A DNA stretch of 64,000 nucleotides from SHZI01 sp963802215 (lineage in GTDB: Bacteria; Pseudomonadota; Gammaproteobacteria; Steroidobacterales; GCA-2729495): assembly GCA_963802215.1 (NCBI GenBank), contig CAWDHQ010000001.1, positions 682,001-746,000 of the forward strand. Direction: 5' to 3'. Below are positions 29,454 to 38,674 of this stretch, piece after piece. Within the stretch, counting starts at the first letter, position 1, and each line of letters begins with the position of its first letter. Below the pieces are notes generated by a model. It was not told the DNA's origin and did not search any database. It was given only the letters and a program-made list of their open reading frames with translations. The translations under genes were made by a program, and so were the position numbers.

Positions 29454-31364
29454 ATGGGAATCAAGTCCGTGGCGGCAGCGACCGCCTGTGCGCTGCTCGC
29501 TGCAGCACTGACTGCCTCGGCCGCAGGCCCGGACTTCGCAGGAGACACCGGAACGGCTGACGCCACCACGCGCCTCATCGTCAAGTTCCGCCCCGCAACC
29601 ACGACGGAGACGGGCGGCCAGGCCCAGGCGCGCGCCGGTGGTCGCGCCACGGCCCAGGGTTCCGGTCAGAGCCAGGGCGACCGGGCCCGGCGTCTCGCCG
29701 AGAAGTCCGGCCTGGGCGTGCGGGCCACGAGGGATCTCGGGCGCGGCATGGTGGCCGTCGGCCTTGGGACACCGCTGGCCGGGGAGAAGCTCGAGGAGAT
29801 GCTCATCGCCCTGCGAGCTGACCCGGACGTCGAGTTTGCGGAAGTTGACCGGCGCCGCTACATCCGTGCGCTGCCCAGCGATCCGCTCTATAGCAGCCAG
29901 TGGTACCTGCAGGGGGTGGAGACGTCAGCCACTAACTTCCAGGCCGCCTGGGATACCTCTACCGGATCCTCTGACACGGTGATCGCCGTCCTCGACACCG
30001 GTATCCGCTTCGATCATCCGGATCTCGCCGGGCGCGTCGCGCCGGGCTACGACTTCGTGTCGGGTGAGTCGTCCACTTCCTTCGTCAGCGCCAACGATGG
30101 CGACGACTGGGACGATGATGCCTCCGACCCGGGCGACTGGGTTTCCCCCGATGAGTCGTCAAGCAACGGCCCACTGTATGGCTGCGACGTCAGCCGCAGC
30201 TCCTGGCACGGCCTGCGGGTGGCGGCCATGATCGGCGCGGCAACGGACAATGGCACCGGGGTTGCCGGTGGAACCTGGTCCGGCCGCATCCTGCCCGTGC
30301 GGGTGCTGGGCAAGTGCGGCGGCTACGATTCCGACATCGTGGCCGGGATGCGCTGGGCCGCCGGATTGCCCGTGAACGGCGCTCCTCCGAACCCGAATCC
30401 GGCACGGATCATCAACCTGAGCCTGGGCAGCGCGGACCGCTGCGCCTCGGTTTACTCGAATGCCATCGCGGAGCTGGCTGATGCCGGCGTCCTCGTTATC
30501 GCATCCGCTGGCAACGACAGTGGCCCCGTCGAAGCACCCGCGAATTGCCCCGGTGTCCTGGCCGTTGGCGGACTCCGCCATGTGGGGACCAAGGTGGGCT
30601 ACAGCAGCCTTGGCGCCGAGGTGGCGATCTCGGCACCGGCGGGCAACTGCCCCGACATCGACACGACGTTCCTGTGCGGCTTCTCGCTCGTCACTGCGGA
30701 CAACACGGGGCAGACGGTGCCGGCCTCGTCCAGCTACACGGACGACGCCAACTACAACATCGGCACCAGCTTCTCGGCACCCATCGTGTCGGCGCTGGCC
30801 GGCCTCATGTACAGCGTGAACGACCGCCTGACGACGGGGGAATTCATCGCCCGCATCAAGTCCGGCGCGCGCCCCTTTCCTGCTCCCGAACCGGGCCTGC
30901 CAACCTGCCCGGACCTCGACCCCGCGACGGCACAGTGCAACTGCACGACCAGCACCTGCGGCGCCGGCATTGCGGATGCGCCGGGGGCCCTTGGCGAGGC
31001 ATTGCGTCCGATGGCGCGGATCGTGGAGCCGGATGGCACTGGCGCCGGCCAGAACGTGACGCTGGACGGCAGCGCGAGTGCGGCAGCGCGTGACCGGACG
31101 CTGAACGGCTATGCATGGACCATCGTCAGCGGGACCGCGGCCTTCGTCGGGGCGACCGACGGTCCGACGGCGACGGTGGCGGTCCCTGCCTCCGGCAGGA
31201 TCGAGGTACAGCTTGCCGTCAGCGACGACGCCGGACGAACCGATGCCCAATCCGTCACGCTCGGCAGGTCACCGGGCGGCGGCGGTGGCGGTGGTGCCAT
31301 CCACCCGCTCGTGCTGGGCGGCCTCGGCTTGCTGGTGACCCGCCGCAGAAAGCGTCAGCGATAA
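29454..31364 (+). CDS. Secreted subtilisin-like serine protease (S8) with GlyGly-CTERM-like tail
   Basis: 636 aa from ATG 29454, with a GGAGG Shine-Dalgarno. The signal peptide runs to about ASA-A24. An inhibitor I9-like propeptide follows (about 35–135). The catalytic triad is Asp181 (VLDTGIRFDHPD), His252 (SWHGLRVAAM) and Ser439 (GTSFSAPIVSALAG). Calcium-rich acidic loops (NDGDDWDDDASD) sit between. After a PKD/Ig-like segment the C-terminus is a seven-glycine run, a short hydrophobic helix and RRRKRQR. This is the pattern of GlyGly-CTERM proteins, which are processed by rhombosortase and released or anchored via type II secretion. The 3' end overlaps the ABC transporter gene by 10 bp. Confidence 0.88.
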   Translation: MGIKSVAAATACALLAAALTASAAGPDFAGDTGTADATTRLIVKFRPATTTETGGQAQARAGGRATAQGSGQSQGDRARRLAEKSGLGVRATRDLGRGMVAVGLGTPLAGEKLEEMLIALRADPDVEFAEVDRRRYIRALPSDPLYSSQWYLQGVETSATNFQAAWDTSTGSSDTVIAVLDTGIRFDHPDLAGRVAPGYDFVSGESSTSFVSANDGDDWDDDASDPGDWVSPDESSSNGPLYGCDVSRSSWHGLRVAAMIGAATDNGTGVAGGTWSGRILPVRVLGKCGGYDSDIVAGMRWAAGLPVNGAPPNPNPARIINLSLGSADRCASVYSNAIAELADAGVLVIASAGNDSGPVEAPANCPGVLAVGGLRHVGTKVGYSSLGAEVAISAPAGNCPDIDTTFLCGFSLVTADNTGQTVPASSSYTDDANYNIGTSFSAPIVSALAGLMYSVNDRLTTGEFIARIKSGARPFPAPEPGLPTCPDLDPATAQCNCTTSTCGAGIADAPGALGEALRPMARIVEPDGTGAGQNVTLDGSASAAARDRTLNGYAWTIVSGTAAFVGATDGPTATVAVPASGRIEVQLAVSDDAGRTDAQSVTLGRSPGGGGGGGAIHPLVLGGLGLLVTRRRKRQR

Positions 31365-33226
31365 CCTTCGGCCTGCAGCAGGAACAGGCGGGCATAGCCG
31401 GCGTTTCGCGCCAGTAGCTCGGCGTGGGTACCGTACTCGACGATCCGGCCGTGCTCCAGCACGGCGATGCGGTCTGCCTGCCGCACCGTCGAGAAGCGGT
31501 GCGAGATCAGGATCGAGATTCGCCCGACCGTGTGTTCCCTGAAGTACTCGAACAGCTCGGCCTCGGCGGCGGCATCCATGGATGCGGTGGGCTCATCGAG
31601 GACCAGCACGTCCGCCGACGTCCGCATGAAGGCCCGGGATAGCGCCACTTTCTGCCACTGGCCGGTGGACAACTCCTTGCCGCCCTTGAACCAGCTGCCA
31701 AGCTGGGTCCCGAACCCCCGCTCGAGGGTGCGGATGAACGGCAGCGCCATGCCCTTGCGGGCGGACTCTTCCCAGCGGGCCTCGTCGGTGTAAGCCTCGA
31801 TGTCGCCGGCGCCGATGTTCTCACCCACCGTGAACTGGTAGCGGTTGAAGTCCTGGAAGATCACGGCGATCTGCCGGCGCAGGGCCTCCCTGTCCCACTC
31901 CCGGACATCCAGCCCGTGCAGCACCACGCGACCAGAAGTTGGTTGATAAAGGCCACATAACAACTTGATTAAAGTAGATTTTCCAGCCCCATTCTCGCCG
32001 ACGAGAGCCAGGCTCTGGCCGGGCCGGATGTGCAGGCTGATCTCCCGCAGGGCCGGCTCCCGGGCGCCGGGGTAGGTGAACGACACGGCGTCGAAGCGCA
32101 CGCCGTCCGCCGGGTCCGGTCCCCGGGGTGCCTCGCCCCAGGTCTGGACGGGCGCCTGCTCCAGGTACTCGTAGAGATTGCTGAGGTAAAGGTTGTCCTC
32201 GTACATCCCGCCGATCGAGCTCAGGCTCGCCGCCACCGCGGACTGCCCCTGCTTGAACAGCAGGAGGTACATGGTCATCTCGCCGATTGTGATGCCGCCC
32301 TGCACCGCCGTGACGGCGATCCACCCGTAGGCGCCGTACAGGACGGCGGTGCCGAAGAGGCTCAGGGACAGGCCCCACGTCTCCCGGCGCAACGTCAGGG
32401 CCCGGTCCTCCCGGTAGATCTTCTGGAAGATGCCCTTGTAGCGGTCGAGGAGCATCGGGCCCAGCTGGAACAGCTGGACCTCCTTGGCGTTGTCCTCGCG
32501 GGCCATTACCGTTTCGAGGTACAGCTGAAGGCGCGATTCCGGCGCACGCATTCGGAACAGGCGGAAGGCGTCGCCGGAGAACTTGGTCTCGGCGACGAAT
32601 GCCGGCAGGCCCGCCAGGACCAGCAGTCCCATCGCCCAGGGAGAGAAGGCGGCGAGCAATGCCCCAAAGCTGACCAGGGATACCAGCTGCTGGAAGAGCG
32701 CGAAGTTGCGCATGACCAGGCTGAGCGGCCGGCTGGAGGCCTCCCGGCGGGCCCGCGTCAGCTTGTCGTAGAACTCCGCATCCTCGAACTGCGTCAGGTC
32801 CAGCGTGAGCGCCTTCTCCAGGATCATCTCGTTGACCCGCTGGCCGAGCTGGGCACGGAGCAGGGACTGGCAGGCCGTGATCCCCCGCTGGGCACCACCG
32901 AGCAGGGCGATGATGGCGGCTTCGAGCAGCACCAGCTCGAGGACCTGGGCATAGGCCGGCGCCCCCCCTGCGGAGGCGATAGACATCTGGCCGACCACCG
33001 CATCGATGACGAGCTTTCCGACCCACGCTGCCGCGGCGGGCAGCAGGCCGGCGGCGAGCGTGAAGACCGTAAGAAGAAGCGTGAGCTGCCGGCTGGTGGA
33101 CCACACCAGGGCGACAGCGCGGCGGCTGTAGCGGAGAACACCGAAGTTCAGGCCAAGCCTGCCGAGGATGCCCGGCATCACCGTGGAGGTGGCGGACGGG
33201 GCAGCGTGTGGATGGGGAGCGTTCAA
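31355..33226 (-). CDS. ABC exporter, fused membrane and ATPase domains
   Basis: 623 aa. Six-helix membrane domain (about 35–330), then a nucleotide-binding domain with Walker A GENGAGKSTL, signature STGQWQKVALSRA, Walker B VLVLDEPTAS and the H-loop ILISHRFST. It acts as a homodimeric or heterodimeric half-transporter; substrate is unknown (lipid, peptide or drug). The assigned start is TTG 33226, 8 nt after TATACT; the ATG at 33178 is an alternative. Codons across the Walker A region (31933–31992) are strikingly AT-rich compared with the rest of the gene. It is divergent from gluQ with only 24 bp between starts. Confidence 0.9.
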   Translation of the reverse strand: MNAPHPHAAPSATSTVMPGILGRLGLNFGVLRYSRRAVALVWSTSRQLTLLLTVFTLAAGLLPAAAAWVGKLVIDAVVGQMSIASAGGAPAYAQVLELVLLEAAIIALLGGAQRGITACQSLLRAQLGQRVNEMILEKALTLDLTQFEDAEFYDKLTRARREASSRPLSLVMRNFALFQQLVSLVSFGALLAAFSPWAMGLLVLAGLPAFVAETKFSGDAFRLFRMRAPESRLQLYLETVMAREDNAKEVQLFQLGPMLLDRYKGIFQKIYREDRALTLRRETWGLSLSLFGTAVLYGAYGWIAVTAVQGGITIGEMTMYLLLFKQGQSAVAASLSSIGGMYEDNLYLSNLYEYLEQAPVQTWGEAPRGPDPADGVRFDAVSFTYPGAREPALREISLHIRPGQSLALVGENGAGKSTLIKLLCGLYQPTSGRVVLHGLDVREWDREALRRQIAVIFQDFNRYQFTVGENIGAGDIEAYTDEARWEESARKGMALPFIRTLERGFGTQLGSWFKGGKELSTGQWQKVALSRAFMRTSADVLVLDEPTASMDAAAEAELFEYFREHTVGRISILISHRFSTVRQADRIAVLEHGRIVEYGTHAELLARNAGYARLFLLQAEGYR

Positions 33227-33234
33227 GGCCGGTC

Positions 33235-33240
33235 AGTATA
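33235..33240 (-). promoter_or_regulatory. -10-like TATACT of the ABC exporter gene
   Basis: On the reverse strand TATACT is followed by 8 nt and TTG 33226. It overlaps the forward TATAAT of gluQ (33237–33242), so one AT-rich octamer would serve both directions. Confidence 0.4.
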
Positions 33241-33242
33241 AT
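33237..33242 (+). promoter_or_regulatory. Perfect TATAAT of gluQ
   Basis: TATAAT is followed by 8 nt and ATG 33251, with no room for a Shine-Dalgarno. Strong leaderless candidate. Confidence 0.5.
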
Positions 33243-33250
33243 CGCCCCGC

Positions 33251-34120
33251 ATGACGGAACCCGAGGTGACCCGCTTCGCGCCGAGCCCGACGGGCGACCT
33301 CCATCTCGGTCACGCCTATGCCGCGGTCTTTGCCCACGACGCTGCCCGGGCGACCGGCGGCCGCTTCCTGGTCCGGATGGAGAATCTCGATCAGACGCGC
33401 TGCGAAGGCCGGCTGGAGGCCGGCATCCTGACCGATCTCGCCTGGCTCGGTCTGGCGTGGGACGGACCCGTCCGCCGTCAGTCCGAATGCCTGGGCGCCT
33501 ACCGGGCCGCACTCGATGCACTGATCGCGAGGGGCATCGTCTACCCGTGCTTCTGCACCCGGGGGGCCATCGCCCGGGAAATCGCGGCCATGGCCAGCGC
33601 ACCGCAGGGGCCCGACGGCCCGCTTTACCCCGGCACCTGCCGCCACCTGTCGGCCGCGGAGCGCGAGCAGCGGTTGGCGGGCGGGATGTCCCACGCCCTT
33701 CGGCTGGACGTCGCCGCGGCGATCATTGGCCTCGAAGACCCGGCCCTGGGCTTCCAGGAGACCGGCCGCGGGCCAGCCGGGGAAACCGGGCCGGTCACCG
33801 TCAAGCCCGCACTGCTCGGCGACATCGTCCTCGGCCGCAAGGACACGGGCGTGAGCTATCACCTCGCCGTGGTCGTGGATGACGCGGACCAGGGCATAAC
33901 TCTGGTCACGCGGGGCGACGACCTGTTCGCGGCAACCCACGTGCAGCGACTGCTCCAGGTATTGCTGGACCTCCCCGTACCGCGCTACCGCCACCACCCG
34001 CTGGTCCGGGACTCCCTGGGGCGCCGCCTCGCAAAGCGGGACCGCGACCAGACTCTCGCGGCGCTCCGTGCCGCGGGCGTGGCACCCGGAGACATTCGCC
34101 GGCGGCTCGGCCTGGGATAG
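33251..34120 (+). CDS. gluQ: Glutamyl-Q tRNA(Asp) synthetase
   Basis: Attaches glutamate to queuosine at the wobble position of tRNA-Asp. It is a truncated GluRS (289 aa) lacking the anticodon-binding domain. The HIGH-type motif is RFAPSPTGDLHLGHAYAA. The zinc site is YPCFCTR…YPGTC. A KRDRD block stands in for KMSKS. In E. coli gluQ follows dksA; here it stands alone, divergent from an ABC exporter. Confidence 0.95.
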   Translation: MTEPEVTRFAPSPTGDLHLGHAYAAVFAHDAARATGGRFLVRMENLDQTRCEGRLEAGILTDLAWLGLAWDGPVRRQSECLGAYRAALDALIARGIVYPCFCTRGAIAREIAAMASAPQGPDGPLYPGTCRHLSAAEREQRLAGGMSHALRLDVAAAIIGLEDPALGFQETGRGPAGETGPVTVKPALLGDIVLGRKDTGVSYHLAVVVDDADQGITLVTRGDDLFAATHVQRLLQVLLDLPVPRYRHHPLVRDSLGRRLAKRDRDQTLAALRAAGVAPGDIRRRLGLG

Positions 34121-34123
34121 CAT
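34118..34123 (+). promoter_or_regulatory. -10-like hexamer of the isochorismatase-like gene
   Basis: TAGCAT, overlapping the gluQ stop TAG, ends 7 nt before ATG 34131. Weaker match, same geometry as the other candidates. Confidence 0.3.
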
Positions 34124-34130
34124 GCCGTGC

Positions 34131-34805
34131 ATGGAAACGAGCGACCTCACGCCCCGCCAGTACTGGGCCCGGGTAAAGGCCAGTCCCGCCCGGGCGAAAT
34201 TCGGCTTCGGCAGCAAGGCGGCCCTGATCAACATCGACCTGCAGCGCGCCTACACCGACGTCGGATGCTTCCGTAGCGCTTACGAGACGGATCCCCGGCA
34301 GCTGGACTACGTGAACCAGCTGGCGACTCTCACCCGCGCCCGGGGCTGGCCCGTGATCTGGACCTACGTGGCGTACCTGCCCGATGCGTCTGACGCCGGC
34401 GTCTGGGGCACGCGAACGAACACGGAAGACTCCCTGCAGAACATCAAGGAAGGCTCGGACCGCGCCCAGCTGGATCCGCGCCTGGCGATCGATCGCGAGC
34501 GGGACGCGGTGTTCAACAAGCGCATGGCCAGCGTCTTCCACGAGACGCCCGTCGGGTCCGTGCTCAACTGGCACCGGGTGGACACGGTGATACTCACGGG
34601 CGGCAGCACGTCGGGTTGCGTGCGCGCCAGCGCCGTGGATGCGCTGTCACGGAGCTATCGCGTCATCGTCCCCGAGGAGTGCGTCGCCGACCGGCACGAG
34701 ATCCCGCACTTCGCCAGTCTCTGCGACCTGATGCTGAAGTACGCGGATGTCGAGCCCTGGACGACTGTCAGGGACTGGCTGGCGAATCCCGCCGGAGGGC
34801 GCTGA
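34131..34805 (+). CDS. Isochorismatase-like cysteine hydrolase
   Basis: 224 aa. The catalytic triad of the family is visible: Asp36 (LINIDLQRAY), Lys130 (FNKRMASVF) and Cys163 (GGSTSGCVRASA), with the expected cis-peptide-type loop before the cysteine. The STSGCVRASA block resembles N-carbamoylsarcosine amidase and related amidohydrolases more than true isochorismatase. Substrate is unknown. ATG 34122 is an alternative start. It converges on the SDR-type gene with a 38-bp overlap. Confidence 0.85.
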   Translation: METSDLTPRQYWARVKASPARAKFGFGSKAALINIDLQRAYTDVGCFRSAYETDPRQLDYVNQLATLTRARGWPVIWTYVAYLPDASDAGVWGTRTNTEDSLQNIKEGSDRAQLDPRLAIDRERDAVFNKRMASVFHETPVGSVLNWHRVDTVILTGGSTSGCVRASAVDALSRSYRVIVPEECVADRHEIPHFASLCDLMLKYADVEPWTTVRDWLANPAGGR

Positions 34806-35586
34806 ACCCCGTCCGCCACGCATCCCGCTTCGCCTGGTCGTCGCTGATCACCTCGAACGTCTTGCCCAATGCATCCGGATTGTCGAGCGCGGCGATCATC
34901 ACGGCGGCCACGTCGGCCCGCGGAATCGTCCCGGAACCCTCGTCTCCCTGCTGCAGGGCGATGCCCGCCTGCCCGCCCGGCTCGTCCGTGAGACCACCCG
35001 GCCTCACGATGGTGTACGGGACACCGCTCGCCCGCAGGTGGACTTCGCCCTTGGCCTTCCACGTCAGGGCGTCGCCCGACAGCAGGTTGAGCAGCATGCC
35101 GAGCAGGCCGCCGCCACTGCCCACCCCCATCGACGATTCCAGCACCAGCTGGCGGACGCCGGCCAACCGGGCCGCATCGGTCAGGTTCCTGACGCCACCG
35201 TAGTCCACGAACTCCGGGCTGTTCGGCCCGGAGCGCTCCGTGGCGCCGATCGTGACGAGGACCAGGCTGACACCCTGCAGGGCTGGACCGAGCGTCCCGG
35301 GCTTCGTGACGTCACCCGCCACCCAGGCGTACTCCTCACCGAAGTTGCTCCGGGCCGCCGCCACGTCCCGGGCCATGGGGCGGATGGCGTAGCGCGGATC
35401 CCGGCGCAACTGGTCCAGCACCAGGCGGCCCGTCCTGCCTGTGGCACCGACCACCAGCACCACGGCGGGACCGCTGCCCTTGGGCTTCGGGAGCTCGCCG
35501 GTGAGCGTGTGCTGGGCCAGTGCCGCCGGACCGCGGCCGGCCAGCAGCAGGGCTGCCATGAGGATGGTCTTGCGTCGCAGATTCAT
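34768..35586 (-). CDS. NAD(P)H-binding (atypical SDR) protein with signal peptide
   Basis: 272 aa. An N-terminal MNLRRKTILMAALLLAG…ALAQ looks like a signal peptide with an RR pair (possibly Tat). It is followed by an NmrA/SDR-a5-like Rossmann domain: VLVVGATGRTGRLV (about 43–56), VAGDVTKPGTL, YTIVRPGGLTDEP and IPRADVAAVMIAAL. The mature protein would be periplasmic or lumen-facing, unusual for a dinucleotide-binding fold. Reductase activity is unproven. A 38-bp 3' overlap with the isochorismatase-like gene is seen. Confidence 0.7.
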   Translation of the reverse strand: MNLRRKTILMAALLLAGRGPAALAQHTLTGELPKPKGSGPAVVLVVGATGRTGRLVLDQLRRDPRYAIRPMARDVAAARSNFGEEYAWVAGDVTKPGTLGPALQGVSLVLVTIGATERSGPNSPEFVDYGGVRNLTDAARLAGVRQLVLESSMGVGSGGGLLGMLLNLLSGDALTWKAKGEVHLRASGVPYTIVRPGGLTDEPGGQAGIALQQGDEGSGTIPRADVAAVMIAALDNPDALGKTFEVISDDQAKRDAWRTGFSALRRDSPASP

Positions 35587-35674
35587 CGTCGCCTGGCTCC
35601 GGGGTTACGGGCATTCACGAGCGTCCTATGATGACGCCCGGACCCCCCAACGCCAATACGGCAAGGAGCCTGCG

Positions 35675-36148
35675 ATGATTGAGCTGCACGGTGGTTGCCA
35701 GTGCGGGCGCCACCGGTATTCCGTCCGGATGGAGAAGCCCGAAGGATATTTCTGCCATTGCAGGATGTGCCAGAAGGCCTTTGGCAACATCTTCGCCACC
35801 TTCATCAATGTCAGGGTCGCCGACGTTTCCTGGGTCACGGCCGAGCCCGCCTGGTATGCCTCGTCACGGATTGCGCGCCGGGGATTCTGCGCACACTGCG
35901 GCACGCCACTGGCATTCCGCTACCTCGGCGGTGACGTCATGGACCTGTCCGTCGGCAGTCTCGACGAGCCCGGCAGCATCACGCCGACCGAGCACACCGG
36001 CGTGGAGGGCCGCATTGCAACCTGGCGCGAACCCGTAGTGCTGCCGGAAACCCGGATCGATGACAACCCGCGCATTCGCGGGCTCTGGCAGGCCGCCTAC
36101 GGGCCGGACGTGAAACCGGGACGTCTGCCTCCTGATGAAAACGTCTAG
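35675..36148 (+). CDS. GFA-family zinc protein (glutathione-dependent formaldehyde-activating fold)
   Basis: 157 aa. Zinc-binding cysteines are in GGCQCGRHRY, CHCRMCQKAFG and FCAHCGTPL, the standard GFA (Mss4-like) set. The start ATG 35675 follows an AAGGAG Shine-Dalgarno, and a TATGAT hexamer sits at 35626. Enzymatic role is usually unknown beyond the fold. The TAG stop shares CTAG with the convergent gene. Confidence 0.85.
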   Translation: MIELHGGCQCGRHRYSVRMEKPEGYFCHCRMCQKAFGNIFATFINVRVADVSWVTAEPAWYASSRIARRGFCAHCGTPLAFRYLGGDVMDLSVGSLDEPGSITPTEHTGVEGRIATWREPVVLPETRIDDNPRIRGLWQAAYGPDVKPGRLPPDENV

Positions 36149-36519
36149 CCGGGCTTCATGTTGTAGTCCCGCCAGACCGCAATCTTTCCGCCGCGGACGA
36201 TGAACATGCCGGCGATGTGCGGCTGGTTGTCGTACTTGCTGTCCTGGGCATAGAAGTGATCGATCCGCTCGTTCATCACCATGGGGCCCAGGGCGTGGGA
36301 GCGGACCACTACCCAGTCCACGGCCTTCAGTCCGGCAAGAAATGGCCCCATCTGCCGGATGAAAGCCTCCCGGGTGGTGATGACCGGGCCACCCTCCCAG
36401 ACCATGTACTCAAACGGCTCGGCGAAGTAGGTCGCCAGCAGCTCTGCGTCCCGCTTCGACCAGTCCCGGCAGAACCGGTTGATCAGGTCCTCGTTCGCCT
36501 GCTCAGCTTCAGTGCGCAT
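36145..36519 (-). CDS. Limonene-1,2-epoxide hydrolase-like (NTF2-fold) protein
   Basis: 124 aa from ATG 36519, with a GGGGAGG-type Shine-Dalgarno. The fold and C-terminal half match the LEH family, including the Asp-Arg-Asp catalytic trio: Arg85 and Asp87 in NERIDHF, and Asp118 in VWRDY. Tyr38 could be the water-binding tyrosine, but the partner Asn is replaced (Tyr-Met-Val), so activity may differ. Neighbours on the strand: the SET gene ends 19 bp upstream, suggesting one transcript. Confidence 0.65.
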   Translation of the reverse strand: MRTEAEQANEDLINRFCRDWSKRDAELLATYFAEPFEYMVWEGGPVITTREAFIRQMGPFLAGLKAVDWVVVRSHALGPMVMNERIDHFYAQDSKYDNQPHIAGMFIVRGGKIAVWRDYNMKPG

Positions 36520-36538
36520 AAGCGTCCCTCGCCTCCCC

Positions 36539-36961
36539 CTAGATCCAGCCGCAGCACCCCGGCGCGCCGCACAGGCAGGCCAGCTGCCCGTCATGGTGAC
36601 TCAAGCCGTAGTCCACCGTCAGCTCCTCGCCCGCCCGGATCCGGCGCAGGGCATAGAACTCGGCCCGGTTCACCGTCAGGCGGGTGTAGGTGTTTGGCGC
36701 GCAGGAATGGTTGATGTAGCGGAAGCCCCGGCCGGTATGGGTCGCGTCGATGGCCTTCCGATCCAGCTCGATGATTGCCACGACCCGCTGCCCGCGGGCA
36801 CGCCGCCGCGCCTCCCGGATCGAAATGACCTCACCCTCGAACTCGCCGATCTTGGCGCGGGCCGGAATGGCACAGCCCGCGAAAAGCCCGCGGCCGGTGA
36901 TCATGCTCGGGGCGACACGGAGCTTGTCGTAGACCGGTGATGAATAGATGATGCGCGCCAC
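36539..36961 (-). CDS. SET-domain protein (putative protein lysine methyltransferase)
   Basis: 140 aa, essentially a bare SET domain. SET-N has GRGLFAG; SET-C has the pseudoknot motifs RYINHSCAPNT and EELTVDYG; a post-SET cysteine cluster (CLCGAPGC) ends the protein. All SAM/lysine-channel motifs look intact, so activity is plausible on a bacterial protein target. The start is GTG 36961, with TAGGAT 8 nt upstream. It is divergent from an ABC-2 transporter operon. Confidence 0.85.
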   Translation of the reverse strand: MARIIYSSPVYDKLRVAPSMITGRGLFAGCAIPARAKIGEFEGEVISIREARRRARGQRVVAIIELDRKAIDATHTGRGFRYINHSCAPNTYTRLTVNRAEFYALRRIRAGEELTVDYGLSHHDGQLACLCGAPGCCGWI

Positions 36962-36969
36962 TGGTGCTG

Positions 36970-36975
36970 ATCCTA
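36970..36975 (-). promoter_or_regulatory. -10-like hexamer of the SET gene
   Basis: TAGGAT on the reverse strand, 8 nt before GTG 36961, without Shine-Dalgarno. Leaderless candidate. Confidence 0.35.
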
Positions 36976-36989
36976 GTCGAGGGCATGAC

Positions 36990-37912
<923 letters not shown>

Positions 37913-37916
<4 letters not shown>

Positions 37917-38674
37917 ACGTGTACGCCGTAAGGGCCATCTACGGCTTCGAGCTGTCCCGCTGGTTCCGGACGCTCGGCCAGAGCATCGCGTCACCCGTCA
38001 TCTCGACGTCGCTTTACTTCGTGGTCTTCGGCGCCGCCATCGGGTCCCGGATGGGGACCATCGAGGGCGTCAGCTACGGGGCCTTCATCATTCCCGGGCT
38101 GGTGATGCTGAACCTGCTGAACGAGAGCATCTCGAACGCCTCCTTCGGCATCTACATGCCGAAGTTCTCCGGGACGATCTACGAAGTGCTGTCGGCGCCG
38201 GTATCCGCCGTGGAAGTCGTGCTCGGCTACGTGGGGGCGGCTACCACCAAGTCCGTCCTCCTCGGGCTCCTGATCCTGGCGACCGCCCGCCTGTTCGTGG
38301 ATTACGAGATCGCACACCCCCTGCTCATGGTGGGCTTCCTGGTGCTGACGGCGGTGACCTTCAGCCTGTTCGGTTTCATCATCGGGGTCTGGGCCGATGG
38401 CTTCGAGAGGCTGCAGGTTATCCCCCTGATGGTGATCACCCCCCTCACCTTCCTTGGCGGAAGCTTCTATTCGATCAGCATGCTGCCACCGGTCTGGCAG
38501 ACCATTGCCCTCCTGAATCCGGTGGTCTACCTGATCAGCGGCTTCCGCTGGAGCTTCTACGGCATCTCGGACATTGGCGTGGGCATAAGCCTCGGGATGA
38601 TCGTCGTCTTCCTGGCGGCCTGCCTGGCGGTCGTCGCGTGGATGTTCAGGACGGGTTATCGGCTGAGGAATTGA
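37913..38674 (+). CDS. ABC-2 type permease (YadH-like)
   Basis: 253 aa with six hydrophobic segments and the ABC-2 family block PLTFLGGSFYSISMLPPVWQ…NPVVYLISGFRW. It partners the preceding ATPase for export of an unknown lipid, polysaccharide or drug. The ATG overlaps the ATPase stop by 4 bp; the last 29 bp overlap darP on the opposite strand. Confidence 0.9.

Noticed and set aside
31821..33602. 593-aa open frame on the minus strand
   Set aside because: Overlaps the ABC exporter in another frame and runs antisense to gluQ; Arg/Pro/Gly-rich translation without domains.
36948..36950. ATG as start of the YadG-like ATPase
   Set aside because: It lies inside the divergent SET gene and adds a non-homologous N-terminus; GTG 36990 has a GAGGG ribosome site.
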